Shown here: piece after piece, positions 16,816-25,287 of the stretch
How the letters are laid out: each line of letters begins with the position of its first letter
How positions within the stretch are numbered: position 1 is the first letter of the stretch
From: Candidatus Formimonas warabiya
Lineage (GTDB): Bacteria > Bacillota > Dehalobacteriia > Dehalobacteriales > Dehalobacteriaceae
Length of the DNA: 64,000 bases
Assembly (NCBI RefSeq): GCF_002777255.1
Contig: NZ_CP017634.1
Span: 6,026,903 to 6,090,902, forward strand
Direction: 5' to 3'
Translations under genes and position numbers: made by a program
The notes under the pieces: model-generated
What the model saw: only the letters and a program-made list of their open reading frames with translations
Told to the model about the DNA's origin: nothing
Database searches by the model: none

Positions 16816-18291
16816 ATGGCAGATCCGTTAAGTGGATTTCCAAAAACTCTAACAAACCTTGCTGGAAATATGAAAAGTTTTAGTACTACGACTACTGAAA
16901 CCTTTACTGCATTTACCACCCTGGGACAAGATCTTAGCGGTTTGTTGAATAATTTAGGTGTCAGTACGAATGAATTTCTTGCTACCATGAATAATTCTCT
17001 TGCTTCTCTGGCGCCATTTATACAGTCAATTACTTCAATTATCAATCAGGTTGCTACCTTAATCGAAATGTTCGCAAAAATAAATCCTACTGTGTTGCTG
17101 GTGATGGCAGCAATCGCCGCATTGGCAGCCGTATTTGCATATTTGTGGCAGAATAATGAGGATTTCCGTACTGCAGTGCTGGCAGCCTGGGGCGAAATTC
17201 AAGCTGCCGCTGTGGAGATTTTCGGTATACTCCAGACGGTAATGGCAGAGGAGTGGGGTAAAATCAAAGAAGTTGCAATGACCGTTTTAGGGGAACTGCA
17301 GGAATTTTGGGATCAATGGGGACAAGCCATTTTGGCTTTAGTGCAAGGAGTATGGGATCAAATCAAAATTGCCATAGAAACCGCCATTTATTTAATCAAA
17401 GGTGTAATTGATCTTGTTTTGGCCCTCATACAGGGGGATTGGGAAGGGGTTTGGAACAGTCTTGTGTATATCTTCCAGTCCATTTGGGATGGGTTAGTCA
17501 AGACTTTTGAGAATATAAAAAATACATTGGCGGGAGTCTGGGCTTCTGTACAAGACGATGTAACGGCGGTTTGGGACCGCATCATGCAGAAGTTCGAGAA
17601 TGTAAAAAAAACGTTGGAGGAAGTTTGGCTTTCGATTAAAAGCAAAATCGTTGAGGTTTGGGACGGCATAGTCGAGAAGTTTGAGAATGTAAAAAATATG
17701 TTGGAGGAAGTTTGGATCTCAATTAAAAACAAAGTCGTCGAGGTTTGGGGCGGGATAGTCGAAAAGTTTGAGAGTGTAAAAAATACATTGGCGGAAATTT
17801 GGGCGGGAATAAAAAGTACAATTACAGGATTTGTGGATGGAGCAATTCAAAGTTTCAATAATTTAAAGAATACCATGGCTGACATTTGGGAAGGAATCAA
17901 GAGCACGATTGCAGGGGTCTGGAATGGTATTGTGAGCACCATTAAAGGATCTATTAACTCTGTAATTGGGGCGATCAATGGATTCATTAAAGGGATTAAT
18001 AACATTACCATTCGTGTACCGTCAATAAATATTCCTCTTGTTGGCACAGTAGGCGGATGGAGTATTAGTTTACCCAAGATTCCCTTAATTCCCTTGCTGG
18101 GGATGGGTGGTATTGTAACTGGACCAACCTTAGCTATGATTGGGGAAAGAGGGCCGGAAGCGGTGGTGCCTTTAAACCGGGGTAGCTATATGGGAGGTAC
18201 CATAAATATCTATATTACGGGAAATTATGATATTGAAACTGTAGGAGAAAGATTGGTTAGCATCCTCCGGAGGAAGGGGGTTTTTGCATAA
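16816..18291 (+). CDS. Short phage tape measure protein
   Basis: 491 aa. Hydrophobic segment PTVLLVMAAIAALAAVFAYLWQ at about 90-113, then NNEDFRTAVLAAWGEIQAA, the classical tape-measure signature; Trp-rich repeats at about 224-365; and a C-terminal GMGGIVTGPTLAMIGERGPEAVVPLNRG, another tape-measure hallmark. Tape measures set tail length and are usually much longer, so this one predicts a short tail. The N-terminus (MADPLSGFPKTLTNLAGNMKS) is unusual and lacks the common start, compatible with an internal or N-terminal deletion. The stop overlaps the hub start. Confidence 0.85.
   Translation: MADPLSGFPKTLTNLAGNMKSFSTTTTETFTAFTTLGQDLSGLLNNLGVSTNEFLATMNNSLASLAPFIQSITSIINQVATLIEMFAKINPTVLLVMAAIAALAAVFAYLWQNNEDFRTAVLAAWGEIQAAAVEIFGILQTVMAEEWGKIKEVAMTVLGELQEFWDQWGQAILALVQGVWDQIKIAIETAIYLIKGVIDLVLALIQGDWEGVWNSLVYIFQSIWDGLVKTFENIKNTLAGVWASVQDDVTAVWDRIMQKFENVKKTLEEVWLSIKSKIVEVWDGIVEKFENVKNMLEEVWISIKNKVVEVWGGIVEKFESVKNTLAEIWAGIKSTITGFVDGAIQSFNNLKNTMADIWEGIKSTIAGVWNGIVSTIKGSINSVIGAINGFIKGINNITIRVPSINIPLVGTVGGWSISLPKIPLIPLLGMGGIVTGPTLAMIGERGPEAVVPLNRGSYMGGTINIYITGNYDIETVGERLVSILRRKGVFA
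17485..17919 (+). repeat. 87-bp tandem repeats within the tape measure gene
   Basis: Units begin at 17485, 17572, 17659, 17746 and a degenerate one at 17833, each encoding 29 residues of the form VWDGIVEKFENVKNMLEEVW. Units at 17572, 17659 and 17746 are nearly identical in DNA; the outer ones have drifted. Unit gain or loss would change tail length by a fixed step. Confidence 0.85.
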
Positions 18292-19727
18292 TGGCTTTAA
18301 CCTTAAAACTTGGGGGTGTTGACAAAACCGATTTGCTCCGGCGGGGGGACTTAAAAATCACTGATGAGTTAAATACAAGATCTACGGCCGATTTTACTTT
18401 GACGGATGGATCAGGCCTCTACCGGTCGGAGCCCGGAACCCCTGTAGAAATTTGGGATGGCGCGACCCTGGTTTTTGCTGGAACAGTAGATGAACTGGAG
18501 GAGACAAAATTTCTAGGTATACCTTCTTTGGAGGAACAGGTTCCCTGTGTGGATTATTGCCAGGTCTGTGACCGTTTCCTAGTAGCGGAAACTTATCAGA
18601 ATGTGGTTGCCGGAGCTATCGTTCGGGATATTTTGGTTAAGTATCTCCAGACTGACGGTATTGGAGCAGGAACCATCCAGGATGGCCCGGTGATTCAAAA
18701 GGCTATTTTTCCCTATATGACTGTTACCCAGTGTTTTAATGAAATCTGTGAGCTAACGGGGTACCAGTGGAATATTAATCCGGACAAAACCTTAAGATTT
18801 TTTGAGCGTACTACTTATTCCGCACCGTGGAGCATCGATTCGACCAACCCCAATTGCGATTTCCGGGAAGTAAAAGTGCGCCGGCACCGGGACAACTACC
18901 GGAACCGGCAGTACCTGCGGGGAGGCACCGATATTTCTCTTCCCCAAACCAGAACCTTCAAAGGCAATGGGGAAACCACTGTATTTTCTGTGGATCTACC
19001 TATTGCTACTACTCCCACAGTTTTGGTAAATGGCGTATCAAAGACGGTAGGGATCCGGAATGTGGATCAAAACAAGGAATGGTACTGGCAAAAAGGAGAT
19101 AAGGAGATTTCCCAGGCTCAAGGCGGTGCTAAGCTTTCTGCATCGGAAACTTTAACCGTGACTTATCAAGGATTTTACCCCATTGTGATTGTGTCGGAGA
19201 ATCCGGGTGCCATTGGGGAAAGAAAAACGGTGGAAGGGGGTTCCGGTATTTATGAAGCCATGGAATACCAGGCAAAAATTGAGACCAAAGATGCCGCTTT
19301 TCAGTATTCCGATGGGCTGCTGCGAAAGTATGCCTCCATCGGCAGGGTGCTAAATTACGCTACCTTTACCCCGGGTCTTCGGGCAGGGCAACTACAATCG
19401 ATTAATATTCCTGAGCATAACATTCACAATGAGTTGTTTTTGATTAGCAAGGTAACCATTTCGGATCCGGGCAGTTGGGACCAGAGACTGGCATATGAGG
19501 TCGAGGCTTTAGATGGGGAAACCGTGGGAGGGTGGACCAATTTTTTCCGGAAACTGACGGAAAATAAGGCGGAATATGTGATCCGGGAAAATGAGATCTT
19601 GGTGAAGCTGCTTACTTTCCGGGACAGCGTCATGTTACCCAAGGTAGAGGATGATATAACCTATAATTTGCACCAGTACCTGATTTGCGGAAATGGTACT
19701 ATTTGCGGAACGGGAGTGATGATATGA
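18291..19727 (+). CDS. Phage tail hub / tail-associated protein
   Basis: 478 aa. N-terminal GVDKTDLLRRGDLKITDELNTRSTADFTLTDGSGLYRSEPGTPVEIWDGATLVFAGTVDELEE resembles the gpD/hub-type beta-barrel (ring that caps the tube below the tape measure). The middle (about 220-300) has a Fibronectin-like strand region, FKGNGETTVFSVDLPIATTPTVLVNGV, similar to the insert in tube protein 2. The C-terminus is beta-rich. It follows the tape measure with no gap, the normal hub position, and its stop overlaps the next start by ATGA. No peptidase or muramidase motif was seen. Confidence 0.7.
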   Translation: MALTLKLGGVDKTDLLRRGDLKITDELNTRSTADFTLTDGSGLYRSEPGTPVEIWDGATLVFAGTVDELEETKFLGIPSLEEQVPCVDYCQVCDRFLVAETYQNVVAGAIVRDILVKYLQTDGIGAGTIQDGPVIQKAIFPYMTVTQCFNEICELTGYQWNINPDKTLRFFERTTYSAPWSIDSTNPNCDFREVKVRRHRDNYRNRQYLRGGTDISLPQTRTFKGNGETTVFSVDLPIATTPTVLVNGVSKTVGIRNVDQNKEWYWQKGDKEISQAQGGAKLSASETLTVTYQGFYPIVIVSENPGAIGERKTVEGGSGIYEAMEYQAKIETKDAAFQYSDGLLRKYASIGRVLNYATFTPGLRAGQLQSINIPEHNIHNELFLISKVTISDPGSWDQRLAYEVEALDGETVGGWTNFFRKLTENKAEYVIRENEILVKLLTFRDSVMLPKVEDDITYNLHQYLICGNGTICGTGVMI

Positions 19728-20059
19728 GTGTAACATCGGAAGTCAATACGATAATTTTGAACTGGGCCATTATAAACAGTATTGATAATATCAATGTAAT
19801 CAGTCTTAAGACAGCAAGTGGAGAGTTATTCCGTAAAGGCTACCAAAGTATGGAGAATACCAGTGGCACGGAGCGAAAATATACTTTCTACCTAACCGAG
19901 TCTGAAGGTAACGGAACCCTGACAGGGATGTCTTTGTTTGGCAACGGGGCGACCACGACTTTAGGCACAGGCATGGAAATAGTAACACAATCAGTTAACA
20001 TTACCAAAAATAACACGCAGAGCTTACTAATATATTGGAATGTGAGGGTGATGAGCTAA
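19724..20059 (+). CDS. Small phage tail protein, family not recognised
   Basis: 111 aa from ATG 19724 (ATGA overlap with the hub gene). Beta-rich: VNTIILNWAIINSIDNINVISLKTASGELFRKGYQSMENTSGTERKYTFYL, then GNGTLTGMSLFGNGATTTLGTG. It resembles baseplate or fibre-anchoring proteins in size and position. Its stop overlaps the fibre start (TAATG). No function can be assigned from motifs. Confidence 0.6.
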   Translation: MSVTSEVNTIILNWAIINSIDNINVISLKTASGELFRKGYQSMENTSGTERKYTFYLTESEGNGTLTGMSLFGNGATTTLGTGMEIVTQSVNITKNNTQSLLIYWNVRVMS

Positions 20060-21765
20060 TGGCATATACAAAAACTACATGGGTCGATAATACAACACCG
20101 TTAAGTGCTCAAAATCTTAATAAAATCGAACAGGGGATTTATTTAACAAATAGTATTTTTGATAACACTTCAGGGACAGATTCTTATACTATAACAATAC
20201 CCGGAATAGCTAGTTATACCGAATTAATTGGAATCCCTTTAAACATTAAATGCACCATAGCTAATACTACTAGCGCGACATTAAATGTCAATTCATTAGG
20301 AGCGATCAATATAGTTAGAGGTACCTCAACAGCTTTGTTAACTGGAGAGATAATAGCTAACAAGATTATAGTCGTTGTTTACGATGGTGCAAATTTTCAG
20401 TTGCTATCTCAAGGTGTAGATGTTTCACAAGCGTCAAAAACAGAAACTCTAACAAATAAAACTCTCACTGCCCCCAAAATAACTAGCGGCTCATATTTAG
20501 CCGACCCAAATGGTAATGAACTAATTAAGTTCCCCACTACGGTTGCGAGTGCCGTGAATGAAATAACTGTAAGTAATGCAGCGGCTGGATCATCTCCAAG
20601 CATATCTGCTTCAGGGGGTGATACGAATATTGGTATTAATCTAGTACCTAAAGGTACCGGCAAAGTTCTTGTAAATGGAACTGAAGTTTCCGTAGTTGGA
20701 CATGCCCATCAGGCAGCTATTATTGCTATCGCTGATGCGGGTGGTTTAATTACCGCAACGGATGTAGAAGGGGCTATTCAAGAGCTTTTTATATCTGCCA
20801 GTAATGGAAAGAGTAGTATCGCTTCCGCTATTACTGGCATGGGACAGAGCGCATCGGGAAGCGACTCCTTTAGTACTTTAGCTTCTAAAATTAGTGCCAT
20901 ATCCTCAGACGCCAACGCTGCAGCAGGAAATGTTCTTTCGGGTAAAACTGCCTATGTAGGTGGAAGTAAAATTACTGGAACAATGCCTAACAGAGCAGGA
21001 GACAATGTAAACATATCTTCGTCTGTAGTAGGGACTACACTTAAGTTAAGATCTCCGGCAGGTTATTATGACGGAATAGACGATACGGTATATATCACTG
21101 ATGCAGATTTTGTAGCCTCAAATATAAAAAACGGTATAAACATTTTTGGCCTTACCGGAACTTTAGGCGCTAGCCAAAGCTTAGTCTGGAGTACCTCCGG
21201 GACGTATTCTTGGACTTCTCCAGCTACCCCAACTACAGTGTATGTTAATGTAATTAGTGCTACTGGAGGTTCTGGTGGCGGTGGTGGAAGTTGGGGATAT
21301 AACCATGACGGTAAATGTAACGACAATTACTATTCGGGTAATTCGGGTAATCCAGGTAACGCAGGAGGGGTAACTAGTTTTGGTGGTTACCTATCAATCT
21401 CTGCATCAGCCCCAGGTCAAGGTGGAACAGGTGGGGGCTCTCCAGGCGGAATAGGAGGCGCTGGGAGTCCTCCCGGAAGTAACCACAATGGCAGGTACGG
21501 TGGTGCAGGAGGAGGTAATGGTGGAGCTGGGGGCACCTTTGCTAATGGTTCCGGCGGGGGTGGCGGGGGTGGCGGTAACTTTTATCCACAACAAACAGTT
21601 AATAATACTTTTGTCATTCCTCCATCTACGGCTATTACTATTACTGTAGGTGCTGCTGGAACAGGAGGTGCAGGAGGAACTAAAGGATCAGATAGTTATG
21701 GATATGGTAGTAATGGTTCAAATGGGGGAAGTGGCTTATCCGGGCGAGTAGAGATAAGTTGGTAA
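20059..21765 (+). CDS. Tail fibre / receptor-binding protein with polyglycine tip
   Basis: 568 aa from ATG 20059. N-terminal MAYTKTTWVDNTTPLSAQNLNKIEQGIY is the common anchoring start of Firmicutes phage fibres. A repeat-rich shaft follows (LTNKTLTAPKITSGSYLAD, a typical fibre motif; GATDVEGAIQELF-like block). The last 170 residues are extremely Gly/Ser/Asn-rich (SGGGGGSWGYNHDG, GGGGGGGGNFYPQ) and end GLSGRVEISW, like the glycine-rich tip domains of phage adhesins that fold as polyglycine-II sandwiches. It would choose the target cell. AT content is visibly higher than in the upstream tail genes. Confidence 0.85.
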   Translation: MAYTKTTWVDNTTPLSAQNLNKIEQGIYLTNSIFDNTSGTDSYTITIPGIASYTELIGIPLNIKCTIANTTSATLNVNSLGAINIVRGTSTALLTGEIIANKIIVVVYDGANFQLLSQGVDVSQASKTETLTNKTLTAPKITSGSYLADPNGNELIKFPTTVASAVNEITVSNAAAGSSPSISASGGDTNIGINLVPKGTGKVLVNGTEVSVVGHAHQAAIIAIADAGGLITATDVEGAIQELFISASNGKSSIASAITGMGQSASGSDSFSTLASKISAISSDANAAAGNVLSGKTAYVGGSKITGTMPNRAGDNVNISSSVVGTTLKLRSPAGYYDGIDDTVYITDADFVASNIKNGINIFGLTGTLGASQSLVWSTSGTYSWTSPATPTTVYVNVISATGGSGGGGGSWGYNHDGKCNDNYYSGNSGNPGNAGGVTSFGGYLSISASAPGQGGTGGGSPGGIGGAGSPPGSNHNGRYGGAGGGNGGAGGTFANGSGGGGGGGGNFYPQQTVNNTFVIPPSTAITITVGAAGTGGAGGTKGSDSYGYGSNGSNGGSGLSGRVEISW

Positions 21766-21780
21766 AGGAGACTGTTGATA

Positions 21781-22056
21781 ATGAAAAAATTTGCTCAGAT
21801 TATTGACAATAAAGCGTATTGGATTTTCGATGCCGAGGAAGCTCCGACTTTTGCTCCTAATATTGTTTTGTTAGATATCACTGAAAAAGGAGAAGTCCAT
21901 GAAGGAGATTTTTATGATACTACAACTGATACTTTTTCAGAAATACCGAAAATTGCTGATTTATCATTAAAAGAACTGCAAAATAACCAATTAATTATTA
22001 TGGACGCTATTTCAGATATCTACATCTTATTAGTATCACTGACTCAACCAGATTAA
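21781..22056 (+). CDS. Small protein after the tail fibre (fibre-assembly-like)
   Basis: 91 aa from ATG 21781, with AAGGAG 8 bases upstream. KFAQIIDNKAYWIFDAEEAPTFAPNIVLLDITEKGEVHEGDFYDTTTDTFSE: the D-x-x-A-Y-W-I-F-x-x-E-x-P-x-F-A-P pattern with the following GDFYDxxTxxF is common in small proteins next to Firmicutes tail fibres. C-terminal helix is amphipathic. Likely a chaperone or accessory of the fibre; inferred from context. Confidence 0.65.
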   Translation: MKKFAQIIDNKAYWIFDAEEAPTFAPNIVLLDITEKGEVHEGDFYDTTTDTFSEIPKIADLSLKELQNNQLIIMDAISDIYILLVSLTQPD

Positions 22057-22069
22057 GGAGGTGTAATCA

Positions 22070-22210
22070 ATGGTACGTTTATTTTGCAAACTGATATTTA
22101 CAAAATTAAAAACTTTCGATCAGGTCCCGGTTTCGTTACAGCCTTTAGTTTATATAGAGCTATCTAAACTTGGCTATGACAAAAATGGAGATATTCTGCC
22201 TACGGCTTAG
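22070..22210 (+). CDS. 46-aa tail-locus protein resembling the CD1375 family
   Basis: ATG 22070 follows AAGGAGGTG; 46 codons, MVRLFCKLIFTKLKTFDQVP then LQPLVYIELSKLGYDKNGDILPTA. The pattern M-V-[KR]-x-[FY]-x-[KR]-L-I-x-x-x-x-[KR]-T-x-[DE]-Q-V-P is that of the small CD1375-type proteins found next to XkdX-like genes in clostridial tail loci. It ends 11 bases before the radical SAM gene, so an alternative reading is a peptide substrate of that enzyme, but nothing besides position supports it. Confidence 0.65.
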   Translation: MVRLFCKLIFTKLKTFDQVPVSLQPLVYIELSKLGYDKNGDILPTA

Positions 22211-22221
22211 GAGGCTAAACT

Positions 22222-23064
22222 ATGATTACGGATGCTGTATATATTATAAGTAACTGGTGCAATTTAATCTGTCCGCATTGTTTTAAAGATGCAAGCAAAG
22301 CTAACAATAATGAAGCTCCAATAGAGGATGTTATAAAATTTCTAGATACTTTTCCTCATATGTCTGGGTTAAAAATTACAGGAGGGGAGCCATTAGGTTC
22401 CCCTATTTATGATAAAACCCATAAGCTTACGCAACATGCAGTAAATAAAGGATGGAATATTCAAATAAATACTAATGGTACTTTTGGAATTCCGGATTTT
22501 GGTTTATCCACAAAGAATATTACTTTTCAAGTAAGCTTAGACGGTCTAAAAAAATCACATGACGCTATTAGAGGCAGCGGAGTTTTTGATAAAGCCATTA
22601 ATTTTATACAAACTCAAAAGAGTAAAGGATATAAGGTTATTGTGATGAGCGTAATTATGGGACAATATACATTTAAAAGTCTCGAGAACTTCATTGACTT
22701 TGTTACGATACTTTTGGGTGTTCAGTTAGAAATGCAATTTGTAGCGCCAATAGGCAGAGGGTTGGTATTAAAGAATAATCTAAATGAAAAAGAGATAGCC
22801 AGGATAATAGGGAGTCGTAAGCCAAACGCCCAAGTATCAAAATGCTCAATTAGAACTAAGTCAACTTATTGTGAGACACTTCATAGAATCGCAGATAGAG
22901 TGGGAATAGATGAGTGCGGGAATATCATTCCATGTCCATTCCTTAATAAATATAAGTTTGGTACGATTTATGATTATAACGAAGACAGAGTTAAGCAAGA
23001 AATGAGGAATAAAATACTAAATTGTACATGCGCTTATCCAGATGGTTATGGAGGCATTCAATGA
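22222..23064 (+). CDS. Radical SAM enzyme with SPASM-like Cys cluster (cargo gene)
   Basis: 280 aa. CNLICPHC at residues 13-20 is the CxxxCxxC motif that binds the 4Fe-4S cluster and SAM; LKITGGEPLG is the GGE motif; INTNGT and VSLDGL follow. The C-terminal part has six Cys (KCSIRTKSTYC, ECGNIIPC, NCTC), fit for one or two auxiliary clusters as in SPASM enzymes that modify peptides or proteins. The substrate is unknown. Codon use is strongly AT-rich. Overlaps the next gene by ATGA; together with the downstream methyltransferase-like and transporter genes it forms a cassette within the tail locus. Confidence 0.85.
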   Translation: MITDAVYIISNWCNLICPHCFKDASKANNNEAPIEDVIKFLDTFPHMSGLKITGGEPLGSPIYDKTHKLTQHAVNKGWNIQINTNGTFGIPDFGLSTKNITFQVSLDGLKKSHDAIRGSGVFDKAINFIQTQKSKGYKVIVMSVIMGQYTFKSLENFIDFVTILLGVQLEMQFVAPIGRGLVLKNNLNEKEIARIIGSRKPNAQVSKCSIRTKSTYCETLHRIADRVGIDECGNIIPCPFLNKYKFGTIYDYNEDRVKQEMRNKILNCTCAYPDGYGGIQ

Positions 23065-23675
23065 TTATTGAAACGAAAAGAAATCTAACTCAGTTGAAAA
23101 AATTGGTAGACAATAAAAAACTTCCTGATAACTTTATTCATTTGGATATACCAATGGAGTTTTATGATAATAAACTTGGTAGAGAAATGTTATCCAAAAC
23201 TGGTTTCTGTTTATTGTATTGGGATTGGTTAAAGCACCTAGTAAAATTTCTAAAGAATAAAAAGTGTCTAGAAATTATGGCAGGATGCGGAGCATTATCA
23301 TACTTTTTACAAAGGTCAGGGATAAACATCAAACCGACAGATAACTTTTGCTATACTGGCGACTGGAATATAGGAAAAAACTACTGGACAGATATCGAGG
23401 ATATTGATTGTCTTGATGCAATAGTAAAATATGGTAAAAACATTGATGTTATTGTTCTATCATGGCCGAGCGTCAGAAATATTACTTATTTCTCATTAGA
23501 ACTAATGCGATTAGTCAACCCAAATTGTGTTATGGTCGTTATTTGGGAAGCCAAAGGTGAATTCTCAAACAAGTTATTTCGTGATGCTTTGATTGAAATT
23601 GATAATGAGCTAATAAAAAAGGCAAATAAAAATTATAAAGGTTGGTATAACGACAGAATCATGTTAATTAAATGA
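23061..23675 (+). CDS. Class I SAM-dependent methyltransferase-like protein (cargo gene)
   Basis: 204 aa from ATG 23061 (ATGA overlap with the radical SAM gene). KKCLEIMAGCGALSYFLQRSGINIKPTDNF gives the motif I glycine loop and acidic motif II of a Rossmann methyltransferase; IDVIVLSWPSVRN fits motif IV, and the helix after it (LELMRLVNPNCVMVVIWE) motif V/VI. The N-terminus (about 60 residues) is helical. Acceptor unknown. AT-rich like its partners, and translationally coupled, so it likely acts on the same substrate as the radical SAM enzyme. Confidence 0.7.
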   Translation: MIIETKRNLTQLKKLVDNKKLPDNFIHLDIPMEFYDNKLGREMLSKTGFCLLYWDWLKHLVKFLKNKKCLEIMAGCGALSYFLQRSGINIKPTDNFCYTGDWNIGKNYWTDIEDIDCLDAIVKYGKNIDVIVLSWPSVRNITYFSLELMRLVNPNCVMVVIWEAKGEFSNKLFRDALIEIDNELIKKANKNYKGWYNDRIMLIK

Positions 23676-23698
23676 AAATTTAAGGATTGAGGTAAAAA

Positions 23699-24778
23699 AT
23701 GACTACCGATGTTTTAATTAAATTAGGTATTAATATTTTACTGATGCTATCTTTGACAACTTTAGTGCTCTCCGGAGAGAAATCTGGTCTATTAAGTATT
23801 ATAACAAGGCCACTAAATAAAATTATTGATAATAAAATTATCATGATAGCATGGTTTCTAATATCGACAGTCCTTAGCGCGTTTACTTTAGACACAACAT
23901 TAGCCATGATTCTGATCCCGATAGCACTTGTTTACGCTACATCACGAAAACTTAATAAAGGGGAAATACTAATCGCAGTTACATGGGGTAATATGGTCGG
24001 CAGCGAATGGACATATTTTGGTGGCGGCGACACTATCGTCTCCTGGACGTTACTTACGCAATATCTAAACAGACCACTTGATATGATAATATGGGCAAAG
24101 CTATTTTGGGCTCCAACATTATTAGCTTGTATTTTAACACTAGTATGGCTCTATTTTAAAGTCCTATCACCTGTTATAGTTAAACCGTTATTACAAGAAA
24201 AGCTAAACGTCAATTGGGCCAATGTATTAACTTGGATTGTAGTCATAGTAGGCATGGCTACAATTTTTTATACTCAACTGCAATGGTATACCGTAGGATT
24301 AGCAGTTTTAAGTATTTTGTTATCAAGACTTAGTCTTGATGATTTTAAAAAGCTTCCTTTTAAAGCTATTTACATTTGGACTGCCTCAGTTATACTTGGA
24401 GTACTTGTCAACCAGTATGTAGCATCCCATTTCCAATTCGTAATTCCTACTTATGTTTATTCATTATTAGGTATTATTACTGTATTTGTAGTAATTTCTA
24501 TAATACATTTGGGGATAACCGACAGTGGTATGTCTCTTATATTTCTGCCCATAGTTATGGCAAGTCAATTTACTGATATAATTTGGCTGTATGTGTTAAT
24601 GACTAAAGCGATCAGCTTATCTTATCTAACGATATTTTCTAATGGTGGATTAGCTGTTTCCGCGAGTTATGGCCTGAGCCAACGCGAAATGCTTAAAAAA
24701 GGTATTCCTATTGTTATTCTTCAAACTATATTATTTGCTCTCTACTTTTATTTTATGAGAGGACACATTGCCATTTAA
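23699..24778 (+). CDS. SLC13/ArsB-NhaD-like ion or acid transporter (cargo gene)
   Basis: 359 aa, about 10 hydrophobic helices. FTLDTTLAMILIPIALVYA, WTYFGGGDTIVSWTLL and LGITDSGMSLIFLPIVMASQF correspond to the two re-entrant hairpins of the ion-transporter superfamily (SLC13/DASS, ArsB, NhaD), where T/S-N-x-x-x and G-G-G-T motifs bind substrate and ions. AGGATTGAGG precedes ATG 23699. It is shorter than most SLC13 members (about 450). As third gene of the AT-rich cassette it may move the substrate or product of the two SAM enzymes. Transport direction and substrate are unknown. Confidence 0.75.
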   Translation: MTTDVLIKLGINILLMLSLTTLVLSGEKSGLLSIITRPLNKIIDNKIIMIAWFLISTVLSAFTLDTTLAMILIPIALVYATSRKLNKGEILIAVTWGNMVGSEWTYFGGGDTIVSWTLLTQYLNRPLDMIIWAKLFWAPTLLACILTLVWLYFKVLSPVIVKPLLQEKLNVNWANVLTWIVVIVGMATIFYTQLQWYTVGLAVLSILLSRLSLDDFKKLPFKAIYIWTASVILGVLVNQYVASHFQFVIPTYVYSLLGIITVFVVISIIHLGITDSGMSLIFLPIVMASQFTDIIWLYVLMTKAISLSYLTIFSNGGLAVSASYGLSQREMLKKGIPIVILQTILFALYFYFMRGHIAI

Positions 24779-25049
24779 AAGTCGTTAATAATGGAGTAAC
24801 ATCTAGGAAACGGACAAAAGAAGAGGTGCGGAACAATTGCCAAACAGTAAAATACTTGCGTGCCGTACCTTAGTAAATCCGGCGGCACGGTATTAACGGA
24901 TACCAAGTATAAAAGAAGAAAACGGGGCGTTTTAATTACCGGTTCTTTTTCCCATACTGGGGAAAAACTTTTACACTATTTTTCTCTAAAATGGATGTTA
25001 TGAGAAACTTCAAGGCTCTTTTTATTCTTAAAAGAGGGAGGGGGCGGCA
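24779..25049 (+). other. Non-coding gap with nested inverted repeats
   Basis: 270 bases between the transporter and the holin-type genes. ATACTTG (24852-24858) pairs with CAAGTAT (24904-24910) and, inside, GTGCCG (24860-24865) with CGGCAC (24883-24888), a possible structured RNA or terminator-like element without T run. A T-rich stretch follows at about 24945-24955. No ORF of note. Confidence 0.4.
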
Positions 25050-25271
25050 ATGGGTATCGATGAGGTATGCAAGGACCATAGCGGCTTCTGTTCCGACATT
25101 AGGGCCCTGGACAAAAAGATTGAGGAGAATGCCCGGGAAAACAGGGAAAGTCATGCGGAAATGTGGAAAACGATCAATGATCTGCGCAACAGGTTGCCCA
25201 CTTGGACAACCTTGTTTATTTCTTTTTTGACGCTCTGCCTAGGATGGGCTCTTAGTGAGGCATTTAAATAA
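25050..25271 (+). CDS. XhlA-like holin-associated membrane protein
   Basis: 73 aa from ATG 25050 behind GGGAGGGGGCGG. Charged coiled coil (DIRALDKKIEENARENRESHAEMWKTINDLRNRL) then one membrane helix, WTTLFISFLTLCLGWALSEA, at the C-terminus: the XhlA/hemolysin-type arrangement of PBSX, where XhlA helps the holin XhlB lyse the cell. It is followed by a holin gene, as in PBSX. Confidence 0.65.
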   Translation: MGIDEVCKDHSGFCSDIRALDKKIEENARENRESHAEMWKTINDLRNRLPTWTTLFISFLTLCLGWALSEAFK

Positions 25272-25287
25272 TTTTGAGGAGGGAAGC

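Noticed and set aside
20059..25050. Diversity-generating retroelement at the tail fibre
   Set aside because: The reverse transcriptase in the window belongs to a group II intron 13 kb away; no template/variable repeat pair was seen near the fibre end.
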